Notes: generated by a model from the letters alone, not told the origin. A stretch of 64,000 bases of DNA from Mycolicibacterium austroafricanum (GCF_902705885.1 NZ_CACSIP010000007.1:54006-118005); one strand, 5' to 3'. Counted from the first letter of the stretch, positions 7,588-16,479 are shown. Numbers and translations: made by a program.

Positions 7588-9027
7588 TTGTCTTCGTACG
7601 ATAGCGCTGTTGATGTGTTGATCGTCGGTGCGGGGGTGGTGGGAACCTCAATCGCGAGGGAGCTCTCTTTGCTTGATGCCAAAATCGCTGTAGTCGAACG
7701 CTGGCACGATGTCGGCGAGGAGACGTCGAAGGCCAACAGCGGCGTAGCCAACTGCGGGTGGTCGGCTGCCCCGGGCAGTCTTGAAGCGCAGCTGATCCTC
7801 GCCTCGGCACCTCAGTGGGAGAAAATTTCCCGAGATCTCGGTGTCGCCTTCCGTCGAGTCGGAATCACCATGCTGGCCCTGAATGAGGACGAGGTCGAGG
7901 AGCTGCCGAAATGGGCCGACCGGGCCCAGCAGAACGGCGTAGAGGCACGACTCGTTACCGGAGGCGAAGTTGCAGAACAGGCGCCGCACGCCTCCCCTAA
8001 AACGCTTGCGGGTCTGTACATTCCGGAAGAAGGGGTCGTGGACTCGGTGCGGCTTTCGGTCGCCTACGCCGAACAGGCCGAACTCAACGGCGCTCGTTTC
8101 TACTTCTCTGAGCCAGTCACGAGCGCGCAGAAAGACGGCGACCGCGTAGTCAGCGTTACGACGTCAAAGAGAACATTTTTTCCCAAGTTCGTCGTGAACG
8201 CCGCTGGTCTGGGCGCCGACCAAGTGTCGCGCATACTCGGTGGCGACGTATTCACAGTCACCCCTCGGCGCGGGCAGTGGGTGTTGTTGGATCGAGAATT
8301 CGGCAAGAACGTCCCAAGCATGTTGACCGGTGTTCCGGGGAGGCTTGGACACGGGCCGATGGTGCTGCCCACCGCCCATGGCTCGGTGCTGCTGGGGCCG
8401 ACAGCAGAAGACCAAGACGACAAGCTCGACCGATCGACGGATGAGGACGCTCTAGACGACGTTCTTCGTAGATGCATGGACATGATGCCTTCCATCGACT
8501 TGCGGTACGTCACCAAACGATTCGCAGGAGTGAGAGCGAACTCAGATCCCACCTACCGGATCGAGTGGTCGGAGTCAGCCGGGAACCTTCTTCAGGTCGC
8601 CGGTATCCGTTCTACAGGCGTTTCGGCTTCCCCGGGGATTGGTCAGTATGTCCGCGGGCTCCTAGAAGAAGCAGGTCTTGGCGGAGCCCCAAGGTCGGAC
8701 CCAGTCCGCATTCTGAGCTACTCCCAACCGCTGTGGCAGGACCTAGATTGTGATCGGGCCGCTGCTGATCCACTCGGGCGGACTGTTATCTGCGCCTGTG
8801 AAAAGGTGACCGCCGCGGATATTCACCAGGCACTGTCCCCTCCATTGCCGGCAACGTCGATTGCAGGGGTGGCCCGGCGAACACATGCGACGTGGGGGCG
8901 TTGCCAGGGTTCGGCGTGCTTGTCCGGTGTCTCATTCATTACATCGCTGTACACCGACCACGAACCGTGGCAGATCCCATACCACGAAGAAGGATCCGAT
9001 CTGGGAGTGGGCAAAACCGATGACTGA
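7588..9027 (+). CDS. GlpA-like FAD-dependent dehydrogenase with BFD [2Fe-2S] domain
   Basis: A 479-residue flavoprotein of the DAO/GlpA family, which oxidises polyol phosphates or hydroxy acids and passes electrons on. The FAD dinucleotide fold is at residues 9-30 (VDVLIVGAGVVGTSIAREL). The substrate domain follows, and near the C terminus come 'CACEKVTAADIHQAL' and 'GRCQGSAC', the four cysteines of a BFD-like [2Fe-2S] domain as in GlpA-type proteins. It starts at TTG 7588 behind GAGGTGA. It is the first gene of an operon with a second flavoprotein (8-base overlap). The architecture suggests glycerol-3-phosphate-like chemistry, but the operon content argues for another phosphorylated substrate. 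Confidence 0.8.
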   Translation: MSSYDSAVDVLIVGAGVVGTSIARELSLLDAKIAVVERWHDVGEETSKANSGVANCGWSAAPGSLEAQLILASAPQWEKISRDLGVAFRRVGITMLALNEDEVEELPKWADRAQQNGVEARLVTGGEVAEQAPHASPKTLAGLYIPEEGVVDSVRLSVAYAEQAELNGARFYFSEPVTSAQKDGDRVVSVTTSKRTFFPKFVVNAAGLGADQVSRILGGDVFTVTPRRGQWVLLDREFGKNVPSMLTGVPGRLGHGPMVLPTAHGSVLLGPTAEDQDDKLDRSTDEDALDDVLRRCMDMMPSIDLRYVTKRFAGVRANSDPTYRIEWSESAGNLLQVAGIRSTGVSASPGIGQYVRGLLEEAGLGGAPRSDPVRILSYSQPLWQDLDCDRAAADPLGRTVICACEKVTAADIHQALSPPLPATSIAGVARRTHATWGRCQGSACLSGVSFITSLYTDHEPWQIPYHEEGSDLGVGKTDD

Positions 9028-9808
9028 CGTCGTTGTAGTTGGCGGTGGACGCTGTGGACTTCACGCCGGCACCATGTTAGCTGAGCAGGGATTCGCGGTC
9101 ACACTGGTCGAAAGGCTGCCTCAGGCCGGGGGCCAGGAACCTGAGCGTGACGCGCACAGGCTCGTCAAGGAGGCACGACTCACGGGTGTCAGGTTCGTTC
9201 TCGGCACCCTGGCGGTCGAGTATCGGGGCGGTGCAATTGCGATGCTGGGTATCGATGGGGCGGCCATCGTCCCCACCAAAGCGCTGGTTCTTGCCACTGG
9301 CACGCGGCCAAGAACACGAGCCGAGCTCAACATAGGCGGCGAACGAGGTGCCGGTGTGCTGCCAGGGTCAGCCGCACTGCATTTCCTCGATTCCGGGTTA
9401 CTGCCGGGTCGCCGCCCAGTCGTTATCGGCTCAGGCGAGCTCGCGCACCACCTCACAAGCAAGCTGCTCAGCAAGGGGGCTCAAGAAGTGAGCGTGGTCA
9501 CCGAATCAGGGGCCGGAGTCTTCCCAGAAAGCGTCCGGCACTACTCCCACGCGAGACCCAAGACAATCCGTGGGTTTCCCCGCCTGCACACGCTAGAAAT
9601 CGAAACTCGAGACCGGTTGCTATCGCTTTCCACTGATTCGGTGATCCTGGCCTCCGGACGAATCCCCATGCGCAACGTAGAGGGTGCGATTTATGGAGGC
9701 AGCCCAACGGTATATGAGTGCTTCTCCGATTCAGATCCAAAAACAGCTGACAACGCTCGAACCATTGCGGCCACTACCAGCCGCCTAATAACAAGCCGCC
9801 TACGCTAA
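9020..9808 (+). CDS. GlpB-like FAD/NAD(P)-dependent oxidoreductase, short form
   Basis: A 262-residue flavoprotein with an N-terminal FAD fold 'VVVVGGGRCGLHAGTMLAEQG' followed by 'VTLVERLPQAGG', an 'ALVLATGTRPR' strand, and a second nucleotide-binding segment 'RPVVIGSGELAHHL'. Members of this family usually pair with GlpA-like subunits with BFD domains, and the two genes overlap here. Typical partners are 400 residues or more; this one ends early after the second Rossmann half and lacks a cysteine-rich tail. It could be a naturally compact version or a shortened one. The ATG at 9020 is chosen because the longer frame upstream lies wholly within the GlpA-like gene. Confidence 0.75.
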   Translation: MTDVVVVGGGRCGLHAGTMLAEQGFAVTLVERLPQAGGQEPERDAHRLVKEARLTGVRFVLGTLAVEYRGGAIAMLGIDGAAIVPTKALVLATGTRPRTRAELNIGGERGAGVLPGSAALHFLDSGLLPGRRPVVIGSGELAHHLTSKLLSKGAQEVSVVTESGAGVFPESVRHYSHARPKTIRGFPRLHTLEIETRDRLLSLSTDSVILASGRIPMRNVEGAIYGGSPTVYECFSDSDPKTADNARTIAATTSRLITSRLR

Positions 9809-9831
9809 GGCGATTACACCGGAGAAAAATT

Positions 9832-10059
9832 ATGCAAGTTCTGTCGCCCGTGGGAAGATTTTCCGTTAATTACCATGGCTTATATATCCAAGACCGTCGA
9901 ATCGTCGTGAGAGCTTCGCTGGGTGCTTGGCGGTCAGAAGTCACGTTGGAGAGATCTGACATTCCGCTCATCTCAAGCATACTCGCTGTTTTCAGCGCTC
10001 TCCCGCTTGTCACGTTCTGCCTCGGGCGGCGGTCAGCTTCAAGGAAACAGGTGAAATAA
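9832..10059 (+). CDS. 75-residue membrane protein of the catabolic operon
   Basis: A small protein with a good ribosome site (GGAGAAAAATT before ATG 9832), fitted between the GlpB-like gene (23 bases upstream) and the aldolase gene (one base downstream). It has a polar N-terminal half (VNYHGLYIQDRRIVVRASLG) and one hydrophobic helix near the C terminus (LISSILAVFSALPLVTFCLG) ending in a basic tail. I recognise no family. Its place suggests a membrane anchor for the flavoprotein pair, the role filled by GlpC in other systems, but this is inference and it lacks GlpC's iron-sulfur cysteines. Confidence 0.65.
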   Translation: MQVLSPVGRFSVNYHGLYIQDRRIVVRASLGAWRSEVTLERSDIPLISSILAVFSALPLVTFCLGRRSASRKQVK

Positions 10060-10060
10060 A

Positions 10061-10918
10061 TTGGCAAATAACGTTTTCAACAGCATCGTCGGAACGGCGC
10101 TCGCAGACGGATATGGTGTACTCGGGTTAAATGTATTCGATGAGTTGACCTTGCGAACCGCGGTAGAGGCTGCCGAGTCACAGGGAGCGTCGCTGATCGT
10201 GCAAACGTCCGTCAAGACGGTGAAAGCCATAGGTGCAAAACGTTTGTCAGATCAGTTCAAGCTCGCGACATCTCTTTCTCTGACGCCGGTTGCGCTGCAT
10301 CTAGACCATTGCCCGGACCGTGCCGTCATCTCGGAGTGCATCAGGGAAGGCTGGGACTCGGTGCTCTTCGATGCCTCCAGCCTTCCTTTGCATATTGCAA
10401 CTGCCCAGACCAAAGAAGTAGTGGAGGAGGCCCACGCCCAAGGGGTGAACGTCGAAGGAGAGATCGAAGGAATTCAAGGTGTCGAAGATGGAATTGGCAG
10501 CGACGACGTTCCTCTGCTCTATCCGATCGAGACTGTAATTGACTTCATTGAAACAACCAGAATCGATTGTTTTGCACCAGCCATCGGGAATGCACACGGA
10601 CTCTACAAGCAAGTCCCGCAACTAGATGTCCAACGTGTGCGCGATATAGTCGCGGCCACAAATATCCCAATGGCATTGCACGGAGGATCTGGGCTCTCAT
10701 CGGAACAATTTAGCGAGCTCATTGCGGCAGGGTGCGCAAAGGTGAACATCTCCACCGCACTGAAGAAGACCTACATTGAAGGTTTCCGCAGCTATCTCAC
10801 CGAGCATACGTCCGCATCAGAACCCCTTACTGTGATTGAGCACGTTCGCCAGAATGTTCGGCGAATCGTAGTCGACTATATCCACGAGTTTGGCAGCTCC
10901 AAAGTGATTTCCACATGA
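10061..10918 (+). CDS. class II (zinc) ketose-bisphosphate aldolase
   Basis: A 285-residue class II aldolase of the fructose/tagatose-bisphosphate type, cleaving a ketose (bis)phosphate to DHAP and an aldehyde. Visible are the zinc/catalytic block 'VALHLDHC', 'EGEIEGI', the zinc histidines in 'GNAHG' and 'ALHGGSGLS', and the phosphate-binding 'KVNISTAL'. The start is TTG 10061 behind GGTGAAATAA. The true substrate is probably not fructose-1,6-bisphosphate, since the operon supplies its own transporter and kinase. The next gene overlaps by four bases (ATGA). Confidence 0.85.
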   Translation: MANNVFNSIVGTALADGYGVLGLNVFDELTLRTAVEAAESQGASLIVQTSVKTVKAIGAKRLSDQFKLATSLSLTPVALHLDHCPDRAVISECIREGWDSVLFDASSLPLHIATAQTKEVVEEAHAQGVNVEGEIEGIQGVEDGIGSDDVPLLYPIETVIDFIETTRIDCFAPAIGNAHGLYKQVPQLDVQRVRDIVAATNIPMALHGGSGLSSEQFSELIAAGCAKVNISTALKKTYIEGFRSYLTEHTSASEPLTVIEHVRQNVRRIVVDYIHEFGSSKVIST

Positions 10919-11730
10919 AGGCTCTGATTTTTGATTGCGACGGTGTTCTCGCCGACACCGAACGTGACGGTCACCGGGTAGCGTTCAATCAAGTATTTGC
11001 TGAGAATTCGGTCGCCTTCGAGTGGACGGACTCGGCCTATCAGCAGGCCCTCAAGGTTGGCGGCGGTAAGGAGCGCCTGCGAGCGCTGCTGTCTCCGGAC
11101 TTCACCACGAGGCATGACTTGCCCAACGACGCTGCCGAACTTGAAGCCCTCATAGCGAGTTGGCACCGGCGAAAGACACAGTTGTACGTGGACCTCCTCG
11201 ACTCTGGTGCTGTGCGGCCAAGATCCGGTGTGCGGCGGCTTTCTTGCGAAGCCCTTGAACAGGGCTGGAGGCTTGCAGTCGCATCGACGTCTGCACATGC
11301 GTCGGTTCGAGCTGTTTTGAATAGGGCAATGGGAGCAGAACTCGCAGAGCAGTTCTCGGTCTTCGCAGGCGATGATGTTCAACGAAAAAAGCCGGCGCCT
11401 GACATCTATCTCCTCGCGCTCAAACAGCTGGGAGTCAGAGCCTCCGACACGGTTGTGGTCGAAGATTCCGCCATTGGCATACAAGCGGCGCGCGCAGCGG
11501 GCATCACTGCAGTGATCGCGACGCCTAGCACGTACACGATTCATGAAGACCTCAGCGCCGCAGCAATAGTGGTCAGCGAGCTCGGCGACGCGGGAGTGAG
11601 TACTCACTGCGCAGGGACAAACGTTATCGGCAATTTGATTCACGACGTAGTGGAGCAACGGCATCTCCAAGCCCTCTTGGAAATTGGTGTAGCACCCGAG
11701 GAAGCGAGTAATCATGCAGATAATAAGTAG
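10915..11730 (+). CDS. HAD-superfamily phosphatase/phosphomutase (CbbY-like)
   Basis: A 271-residue HAD hydrolase. Motif I is 'LIFDCDGVLADTE' (residues 4-16), with the nucleophile and acid aspartates D7 and D9; motif II lies in 'LAVASTSA', motif III in 'QRKKPAPDIY', and motif IV in 'VVVEDSAIGIQAARAAG'. A helical cap domain between motifs I and II places it with CbbY/beta-phosphoglucomutase-like enzymes. It would remove or move a phosphate from a sugar-phosphate intermediate. It overlaps the aldolase gene by 4 bases and the transporter gene by 17. Confidence 0.85.
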   Translation: MKALIFDCDGVLADTERDGHRVAFNQVFAENSVAFEWTDSAYQQALKVGGGKERLRALLSPDFTTRHDLPNDAAELEALIASWHRRKTQLYVDLLDSGAVRPRSGVRRLSCEALEQGWRLAVASTSAHASVRAVLNRAMGAELAEQFSVFAGDDVQRKKPAPDIYLLALKQLGVRASDTVVVEDSAIGIQAARAAGITAVIATPSTYTIHEDLSAAAIVVSELGDAGVSTHCAGTNVIGNLIHDVVEQRHLQALLEIGVAPEEASNHADNK

Positions 11731-12955
11731 CATCGTCCTCTACACGATGATGGCATTCGTCCTCATTGGAGCAGCGTTTGCGATACGCGACAGCGAATCG
11801 GGTATTGGGAAAGAGTTCCTGCAGGGAATCCACTCAATCGGACACCTGTTCATCCCCGTAGCGGGAATCATGGCATCGATTCCGTACCTCACTATTGCAG
11901 TCGAAAAGGGCGCCGGCCCCATTTGGCAGGCGCTGGGCGCTGACCCCTCCATCGCTGCAACAACATTCATCGCCTCCGATATGGGCGGCTATCAATTGGC
12001 CTTCGCAACAGCAGATAACAGTGGGGCCTGGATTACCGCGATGGTAACTGGGTTCATGGCGGGAGCAACAATCGTGTTCACCGTCCCCGTCGGATTGGCG
12101 ATGCTACAGAAATCTGACCAGCGATACATGGCGCTGGGGATCATGTCAGGTGTACTGACAATCCCAATCGGAGTTCTGGTGACCATGGTGACCATCATGG
12201 TCACTCGCCCGTTCATTCGCGGAGACGTGCGGACGACCGGTCCCTCTGACACGGTGATCGAGGGGCTAAACTTTGCCGAATTGCTAAGAAACCTATTCCC
12301 GTTGCTCCTTATCGTCGTTCTCATCGCCGCTGGGCTAAAGTTCGCACCCGGTTTCATGATCAAAGCATTCATCATCTTTGGTCGCCTCATTGACGCGGCG
12401 GTCAAGATCATTCTCGCCCTGTCGATAGTCGAGTACTTCACTGGAATCTTTGGGAAAATCTTTGGCTCTTGGGGATTCGAGCCTATCATTGCCACTCCAG
12501 ACGACCCGTTTCGTGCCCTTGAGGTTGTCGGAGCGGTTGGCATCATGCTGGCAGGCGCATTTCCCATGGTGTACGCCATTAATAAGTTTCTTGCAACGCC
12601 CTTGAGCCGCTTAGGAAATCGCGTTGGTATCAGTGAAGCTGGAGTCACCGGAATGCTGGGTGGCGCGGCCAATGCGCTCGCGCTCTTTCACGTCGTCAAG
12701 TCAATGTCCCCAAAGGACAAGGTGATGTCCATTGCGTTCGTAGTGTGCGGTGGGTTTTTGCTCGGAGACCACCTCTCCTTTACTGCGAACTTCCAGCCCA
12801 ACCTCATCGGCGCTGTACTTCTGGGCAAACTATCTGCCGCCGTTCTCGCGGTGATCTTGGCGCGTTACATCGCGGTCCCCACCGCGGAGCGGTTGGCACA
12901 AAACGATAATCCGTTCATTGATGCGACACCTTCACAGGGTCTGCACGGAAAATGA
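11714..12955 (+). CDS. EutH-family transporter
   Basis: A 413-residue multi-pass membrane protein matching the ethanolamine-permease family EutH: 'GIGKEFLQGIHSIGHLFIPVAGIMA', 'ALGADPSIAATTFIASDMGGYQLA' and 'GFLLGDHLSFTANFQPN' are the conserved stretches I recognise, with about ten hydrophobic helices. EutH proteins are best known from ethanolamine operons, yet no EutBC lyase or microcompartment gene occurs here, so the substrate may be another small amino alcohol or polyol. It overlaps both neighbours (17 bases upstream, ATGA downstream), which places it firmly in the operon. Confidence 0.8.
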   Translation: MQIISSIVLYTMMAFVLIGAAFAIRDSESGIGKEFLQGIHSIGHLFIPVAGIMASIPYLTIAVEKGAGPIWQALGADPSIAATTFIASDMGGYQLAFATADNSGAWITAMVTGFMAGATIVFTVPVGLAMLQKSDQRYMALGIMSGVLTIPIGVLVTMVTIMVTRPFIRGDVRTTGPSDTVIEGLNFAELLRNLFPLLLIVVLIAAGLKFAPGFMIKAFIIFGRLIDAAVKIILALSIVEYFTGIFGKIFGSWGFEPIIATPDDPFRALEVVGAVGIMLAGAFPMVYAINKFLATPLSRLGNRVGISEAGVTGMLGGAANALALFHVVKSMSPKDKVMSIAFVVCGGFLLGDHLSFTANFQPNLIGAVLLGKLSAAVLAVILARYIAVPTAERLAQNDNPFIDATPSQGLHGK

Positions 12956-13935
12956 ACGAACCAGATTCTGCAGCTCATCGTGATCTGGGTGCTGTGGTCC
13001 AAGCGCATTGGCCGAACCGTTCTTGGAAGTCCGTTCCGTTGGACGGGGGTATGACCAATCGTAATTGGCGTGTAACGGTCAAATCGGACACCCGAGATAC
13101 GGAGCGAGACTTCGCTGTCCAACTCCTGCTGTCTACCGACCATGCAGCCAGAATTGGAATCAATAGGAGCACCCAGGGGCAGGTGATGCCGATCGTCGAG
13201 GAGCTGAAGCTGGGCCCAAAGCTTGTTGCATGGCGACACGACAACCCTTGCGCTCTGATCACAGACTTTATCCGCAACACCAGCTGTTGTGGACCACAAG
13301 ACCGGCCACGAGTAATTCTCTCGGTGGCTGCGGCGCTGGCGCGTCTACACGGACACACGCAGAAGACCACCTTGCACAACTACATAGCCGATCCATTCGA
13401 TGGTAACGAGTGGCTTTTCCGGAGAGTCCAGAAGCTTGTTCCACAAGCAGCGAAGTCCTTCGCTTGGGCCCTTGATCTGAGTAGTCGTTGTCAGCGCGCG
13501 CGAGGTGCGTTTGATGCTTGTCTTTTGCACTCAGATCTGTCAGTCGGGAACGTGTTGGTATCGCCGTCAGACGTGACGCTCATTGATTGGGAGTACGCGG
13601 GCGGCGGAGACAGATACTTCGATTGCGGCGATTTCGCAGAGAAATGGGAGCTCAGCGCTGATGAAGAGCACCAATTCGTCGTTGCGTATTCATCCGGGAA
13701 GGATTCACTTGAGTATCAACTCGCTGCTCTGCGCATGTACCGCTTCCATAGTCGGCTACGGGAGGCATTGTGGGCAGTGGCGGCGAGTACCACTCATTTC
13801 GTCGACTTCGACCACATCGCTTACAGCCGAGCCTGCGCGGTCCGCCTTGACGAGATTGCCAGTAGCAGCGCGTTTGAAGACAGCGTGACCATGATGGAAT
13901 CAAGTACGGAAGCGAAGGAAGTACAGTGCTCGTGA
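12952..13935 (+). CDS. choline/ethanolamine-kinase-like phosphotransferase
   Basis: A 327-residue aminoglycoside/choline-kinase-fold enzyme. The catalytic loop 'LLHSDLSVGNVL' (H-x-D-x4-N) and the metal-binding 'VTLIDWEYAGGGDRYFDCGDFAEK' are intact; 'GGMTNRNWRV' near the N terminus corresponds to the nucleotide-binding loop of choline kinases. It would phosphorylate a small hydroxyl compound after uptake by the EutH-type protein. ATGA overlap with the transporter gene, 10-base overlap with the next gene. Ethanolamine or choline is the family default; in the presence of aldolase and transaldolase a polyol or amino polyol is as likely. Confidence 0.8.
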   Translation: MNEPDSAAHRDLGAVVQAHWPNRSWKSVPLDGGMTNRNWRVTVKSDTRDTERDFAVQLLLSTDHAARIGINRSTQGQVMPIVEELKLGPKLVAWRHDNPCALITDFIRNTSCCGPQDRPRVILSVAAALARLHGHTQKTTLHNYIADPFDGNEWLFRRVQKLVPQAAKSFAWALDLSSRCQRARGAFDACLLHSDLSVGNVLVSPSDVTLIDWEYAGGGDRYFDCGDFAEKWELSADEEHQFVVAYSSGKDSLEYQLAALRMYRFHSRLREALWAVAASTTHFVDFDHIAYSRACAVRLDEIASSSAFEDSVTMMESSTEAKEVQCS

Positions 13936-15227
13936 CTTCATCTGACCTCAGCTGCAACACTGCCGAGGCCCTCAGAGAACGACAGATCAAGGTTGAGCGT
14001 GCCTCGGCGGAGTACGTACGCTTGGTCCACCCTTCATTTCTTACGGGGCTCGCGCCTGAGTCTGAAGTGAGCGTGACTAGGCGCTTCCGTCAGATAATCG
14101 ATCTTTTCGAGCCGCAACGAGAATCCACTCCGGCGGGGTTCCGAGTGGAAACCGTTGAGAACAATGGTGTGGCGTTTGATCTTGTCCGAGATATCAGTTA
14201 TGACCGAGGTGGTCAACCGAGACCGACACCGCTACTATTTTCAGCCGATACCGCCAACCCATACGAGATCGCCCAATGCCGCGACTTGATCGCCAATGTG
14301 ACATGCAATCCCGGAATTGTTTACGATCTTTTTCTGAATAATCCAGACGCAAACATTGGCGGCGAATTCTCGAATCTAGAAGAGGTGCTAAGAGCGATCG
14401 CCGGAGAGGTCGGTCCAGGGTGTGACGTTTCCGTCGAACTTCACAACCCCTACGAAACAGACCCCTCCAAATTGTTCGACGAGATCCAAATGTACGAGGA
14501 AATTCTATCGCTCTACCGACTGGTAGTGAAAGTACCTCATACCGGCGCGATATCGCCATCGCAAGTTGAACAGTTGCTGTCGAGTGACGGTCGCCTGGAT
14601 AATCGATATCACGATGGATCTCCTGAAGATCTTCTACGCGGGCACGCTTTAGCAAACAAGCTACACAGCCTAGGCCACAGGGTGAATTTTACTCTCATGT
14701 TCGAACCGTACCAAACACCACTCGCCCTTCAGGTGCACCCGTATTTCATCAATGCGTTCGTCCGTAATAGGCTCAATGCGACGCGCCGCATATCGGGACT
14801 ATTGGCCGCCTTCGAAGCAACAGAGGACCTGTGGTTTGTAAAAGAACTACGGCAATTTATGGTAGCGAATCACTACCTGGGTAAGAACGACGTCAGCCTT
14901 GACCTTTTAGAAACCCTTTCGCTTGCGAAGCGGATGACCGCATATCGCCAAAGTGAGTGCAGCGACGGCCTGGACAGTGTGCGAGCATCTGTCCGCTGGC
15001 TAGGTGCGTCAAACCTGCCGAACTCGCGACTGATTATCTGCTCGCTAGAAGGGGACACGATGTTCCCGTCGGTGATGTCGATGATGTCGGATCCAGAATT
15101 CATCAAGCTTCAGAATCGGGTGTTGGTGACCACTGATCCGCGCTATCTGGCTCGCTGGGCCAGCAGCCCTCACGTAATTAGCTACCAACAGCGTTTTCTG
15201 GCAGCTTGTAAAGGAACATCTGAATGA
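13926..15227 (+). CDS. transaldolase-like enzyme
   Basis: A 433-residue protein with transaldolase-family landmarks: 'FSADTANPYEIAQCRDL' with 'NVTCNPGIVYDLFLNNP' matches the D-T-N/T-T-N-P region, and 'YRLVVKVPHTG' holds the probable Schiff-base lysine (as in I-K-I-P). 'RVNFTLMFEPYQT' corresponds to the N-x-T-L strand. It is longer than TalA/TalB (about 320), with an extra N-terminal section of about 80 residues. The start is GTG 13926. It ends the operon. It would transfer or cleave a three-carbon dihydroxyacetone unit; acceptor and donor are unknown. Confidence 0.7.
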   Translation: MLVTSSDLSCNTAEALRERQIKVERASAEYVRLVHPSFLTGLAPESEVSVTRRFRQIIDLFEPQRESTPAGFRVETVENNGVAFDLVRDISYDRGGQPRPTPLLFSADTANPYEIAQCRDLIANVTCNPGIVYDLFLNNPDANIGGEFSNLEEVLRAIAGEVGPGCDVSVELHNPYETDPSKLFDEIQMYEEILSLYRLVVKVPHTGAISPSQVEQLLSSDGRLDNRYHDGSPEDLLRGHALANKLHSLGHRVNFTLMFEPYQTPLALQVHPYFINAFVRNRLNATRRISGLLAAFEATEDLWFVKELRQFMVANHYLGKNDVSLDLLETLSLAKRMTAYRQSECSDGLDSVRASVRWLGASNLPNSRLIICSLEGDTMFPSVMSMMSDPEFIKLQNRVLVTTDPRYLARWASSPHVISYQQRFLAACKGTSE

Positions 15228-15607
15228 TCTCTTCGCCATAGCCTGCGGCACGCCACCTGGGCGGGCGCCTCACGGAGTCATCGACAGTTGACCATTTTTA
15301 CAGTTTGACGATGGCTTCGGGATCGATGGGGCCGCCGAGTTCGCCAAGGGCTACGCTGGTGAAAACAAACATTTATACTGGCCTTCAGTGCGATGGTGTA
15401 TTCAGTTTATCGTTGTGCGTTGATGTGTCGATTGACGATTTTCGTGTCCAGGTCGGTCGGAACGTCCAATCTAATGCTGCCGAACCCTTTCCGGCTGCGT
15501 ATGCGTCGCGGTTGGGCTTGGCGCAGCGGAGTGATAGCGACCGGAGAGCAAGGTGCGGCGAAAGCATCTGCCACGGCGAAGAGGCGCTGCCAGTGGCGAG
15601 GGCCCAA
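15228..15607. other. intergenic region, no gene seen
   Basis: About 380 bases between the transaldolase-like gene and the hydrolase. An upstream in-frame extension of the hydrolase exists but has no family similarity. No convincing terminator was found after the operon. Confidence 0.4.
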
Positions 15608-16453
15608 ATGTATACGGAGCGACCGATTGACATATCGAATGATTCTGATACTTTGGGCTCCGTGGTCGAATCCCAACACGTTGTGCTCATCCACGGAACC
15701 GGCTGCACTGGCCAGTCCTGGTCTCATGTCGCGCCGGAATTCCAACGTCGTGGGTACATCGTCCACACGCCGTCACTGCGCCATCACGACCTCCCGCTCA
15801 AGGAGGGATCCTCAAAGATCGCTGGCCTAAGCTTGCTGGACTACACCGACGACCTTGTCAAATACGTGGATTCGCTGAACTCTCCCCCGTTGCTCGTCGG
15901 GCACTCCCTCGGAGGTTTGCTTGCCCAGCTTGTAGCCGCGCGCACCAACCATGCGGGCGTGATAGCGGCCGCACCGGCACCGGCAGCAGGAATCTTTGCG
16001 ACCTACCCGGCCATGATCCGAATGTGGGGACCGCACTTCATACATCCGCGACCATGGGCTCGACCGCTGAATCCGAAATGGTCCCACATGCGGTGGGGCG
16101 CCCAACACCAAACCGAAGATCATCTGCGGGAACTCTTCGACATGATGGTGTGCGAGTCAGGTCGCGCCTATTGCGAGATGTCGTTGTTCTTTCTGGACCG
16201 ACACCGCGCAGCGAAGGTCGACTTTGACGCGATCACTAGCCCTGTGCTCGTCATCGGTGCCGGCCATGACCGCGGAGTGAACCCCCGGATCGCACGCACG
16301 ACCGCGCGTCGGCACCGCAATGCCACATACATCGAGATTCCGAATGCCGATCACCTCGTATTCGACGGCGAGTTTCTTCCGACCACGATGAACCACATAG
16401 ATGACTGGATTACGACTCACGACCCGTTCGGGTGCCCCACCCCGACCGCCTAG
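15608..16453 (+). CDS. alpha/beta-hydrolase
   Basis: A 281-residue alpha/beta-fold hydrolase. The opening strand 'HVVLIHGTGCTGQSWSHVAPEF' is the oxyanion-hole region, 'LLVGHSLGGLLAQLVA' carries the nucleophile serine, 'VLVIGAGHDRGVNP' a likely acid, and 'IEIPNADHLVF' the catalytic histidine. The ATG at 15608 is chosen because it lies just before the first conserved strand; longer starts are possible. It is followed 27 bases later by a TetR-type gene. The family (esterase, lipase or C-C hydrolase type) cannot be fixed further. Confidence 0.8.
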   Translation: MYTERPIDISNDSDTLGSVVESQHVVLIHGTGCTGQSWSHVAPEFQRRGYIVHTPSLRHHDLPLKEGSSKIAGLSLLDYTDDLVKYVDSLNSPPLLVGHSLGGLLAQLVAARTNHAGVIAAAPAPAAGIFATYPAMIRMWGPHFIHPRPWARPLNPKWSHMRWGAQHQTEDHLRELFDMMVCESGRAYCEMSLFFLDRHRAAKVDFDAITSPVLVIGAGHDRGVNPRIARTTARRHRNATYIEIPNADHLVFDGEFLPTTMNHIDDWITTHDPFGCPTPTA

Positions 16454-16465
16454 CGAACTAGGCGG
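16446..16465. repeat. hairpin over the hydrolase stop codon
   Basis: CCGCCTAG-CGAA-CTAGGCGG is a perfect 8-base stem with a four-base loop; the TAG stop of the hydrolase is in the left arm. There is no T run, so it is a poor terminator. It sits 15 bases before the TetR start and could equally be a TetR operator. Confidence 0.5.
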
Positions 16466-16479
16466 AAAGCCGACAAACC

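Noticed and set aside
16446..16465. Hairpin over the hydrolase stop read as a terminator
   Set aside because: There is no T run, and the TetR gene follows in the same direction 15 bases later, so termination there seems unlikely; kept only as a repeat.
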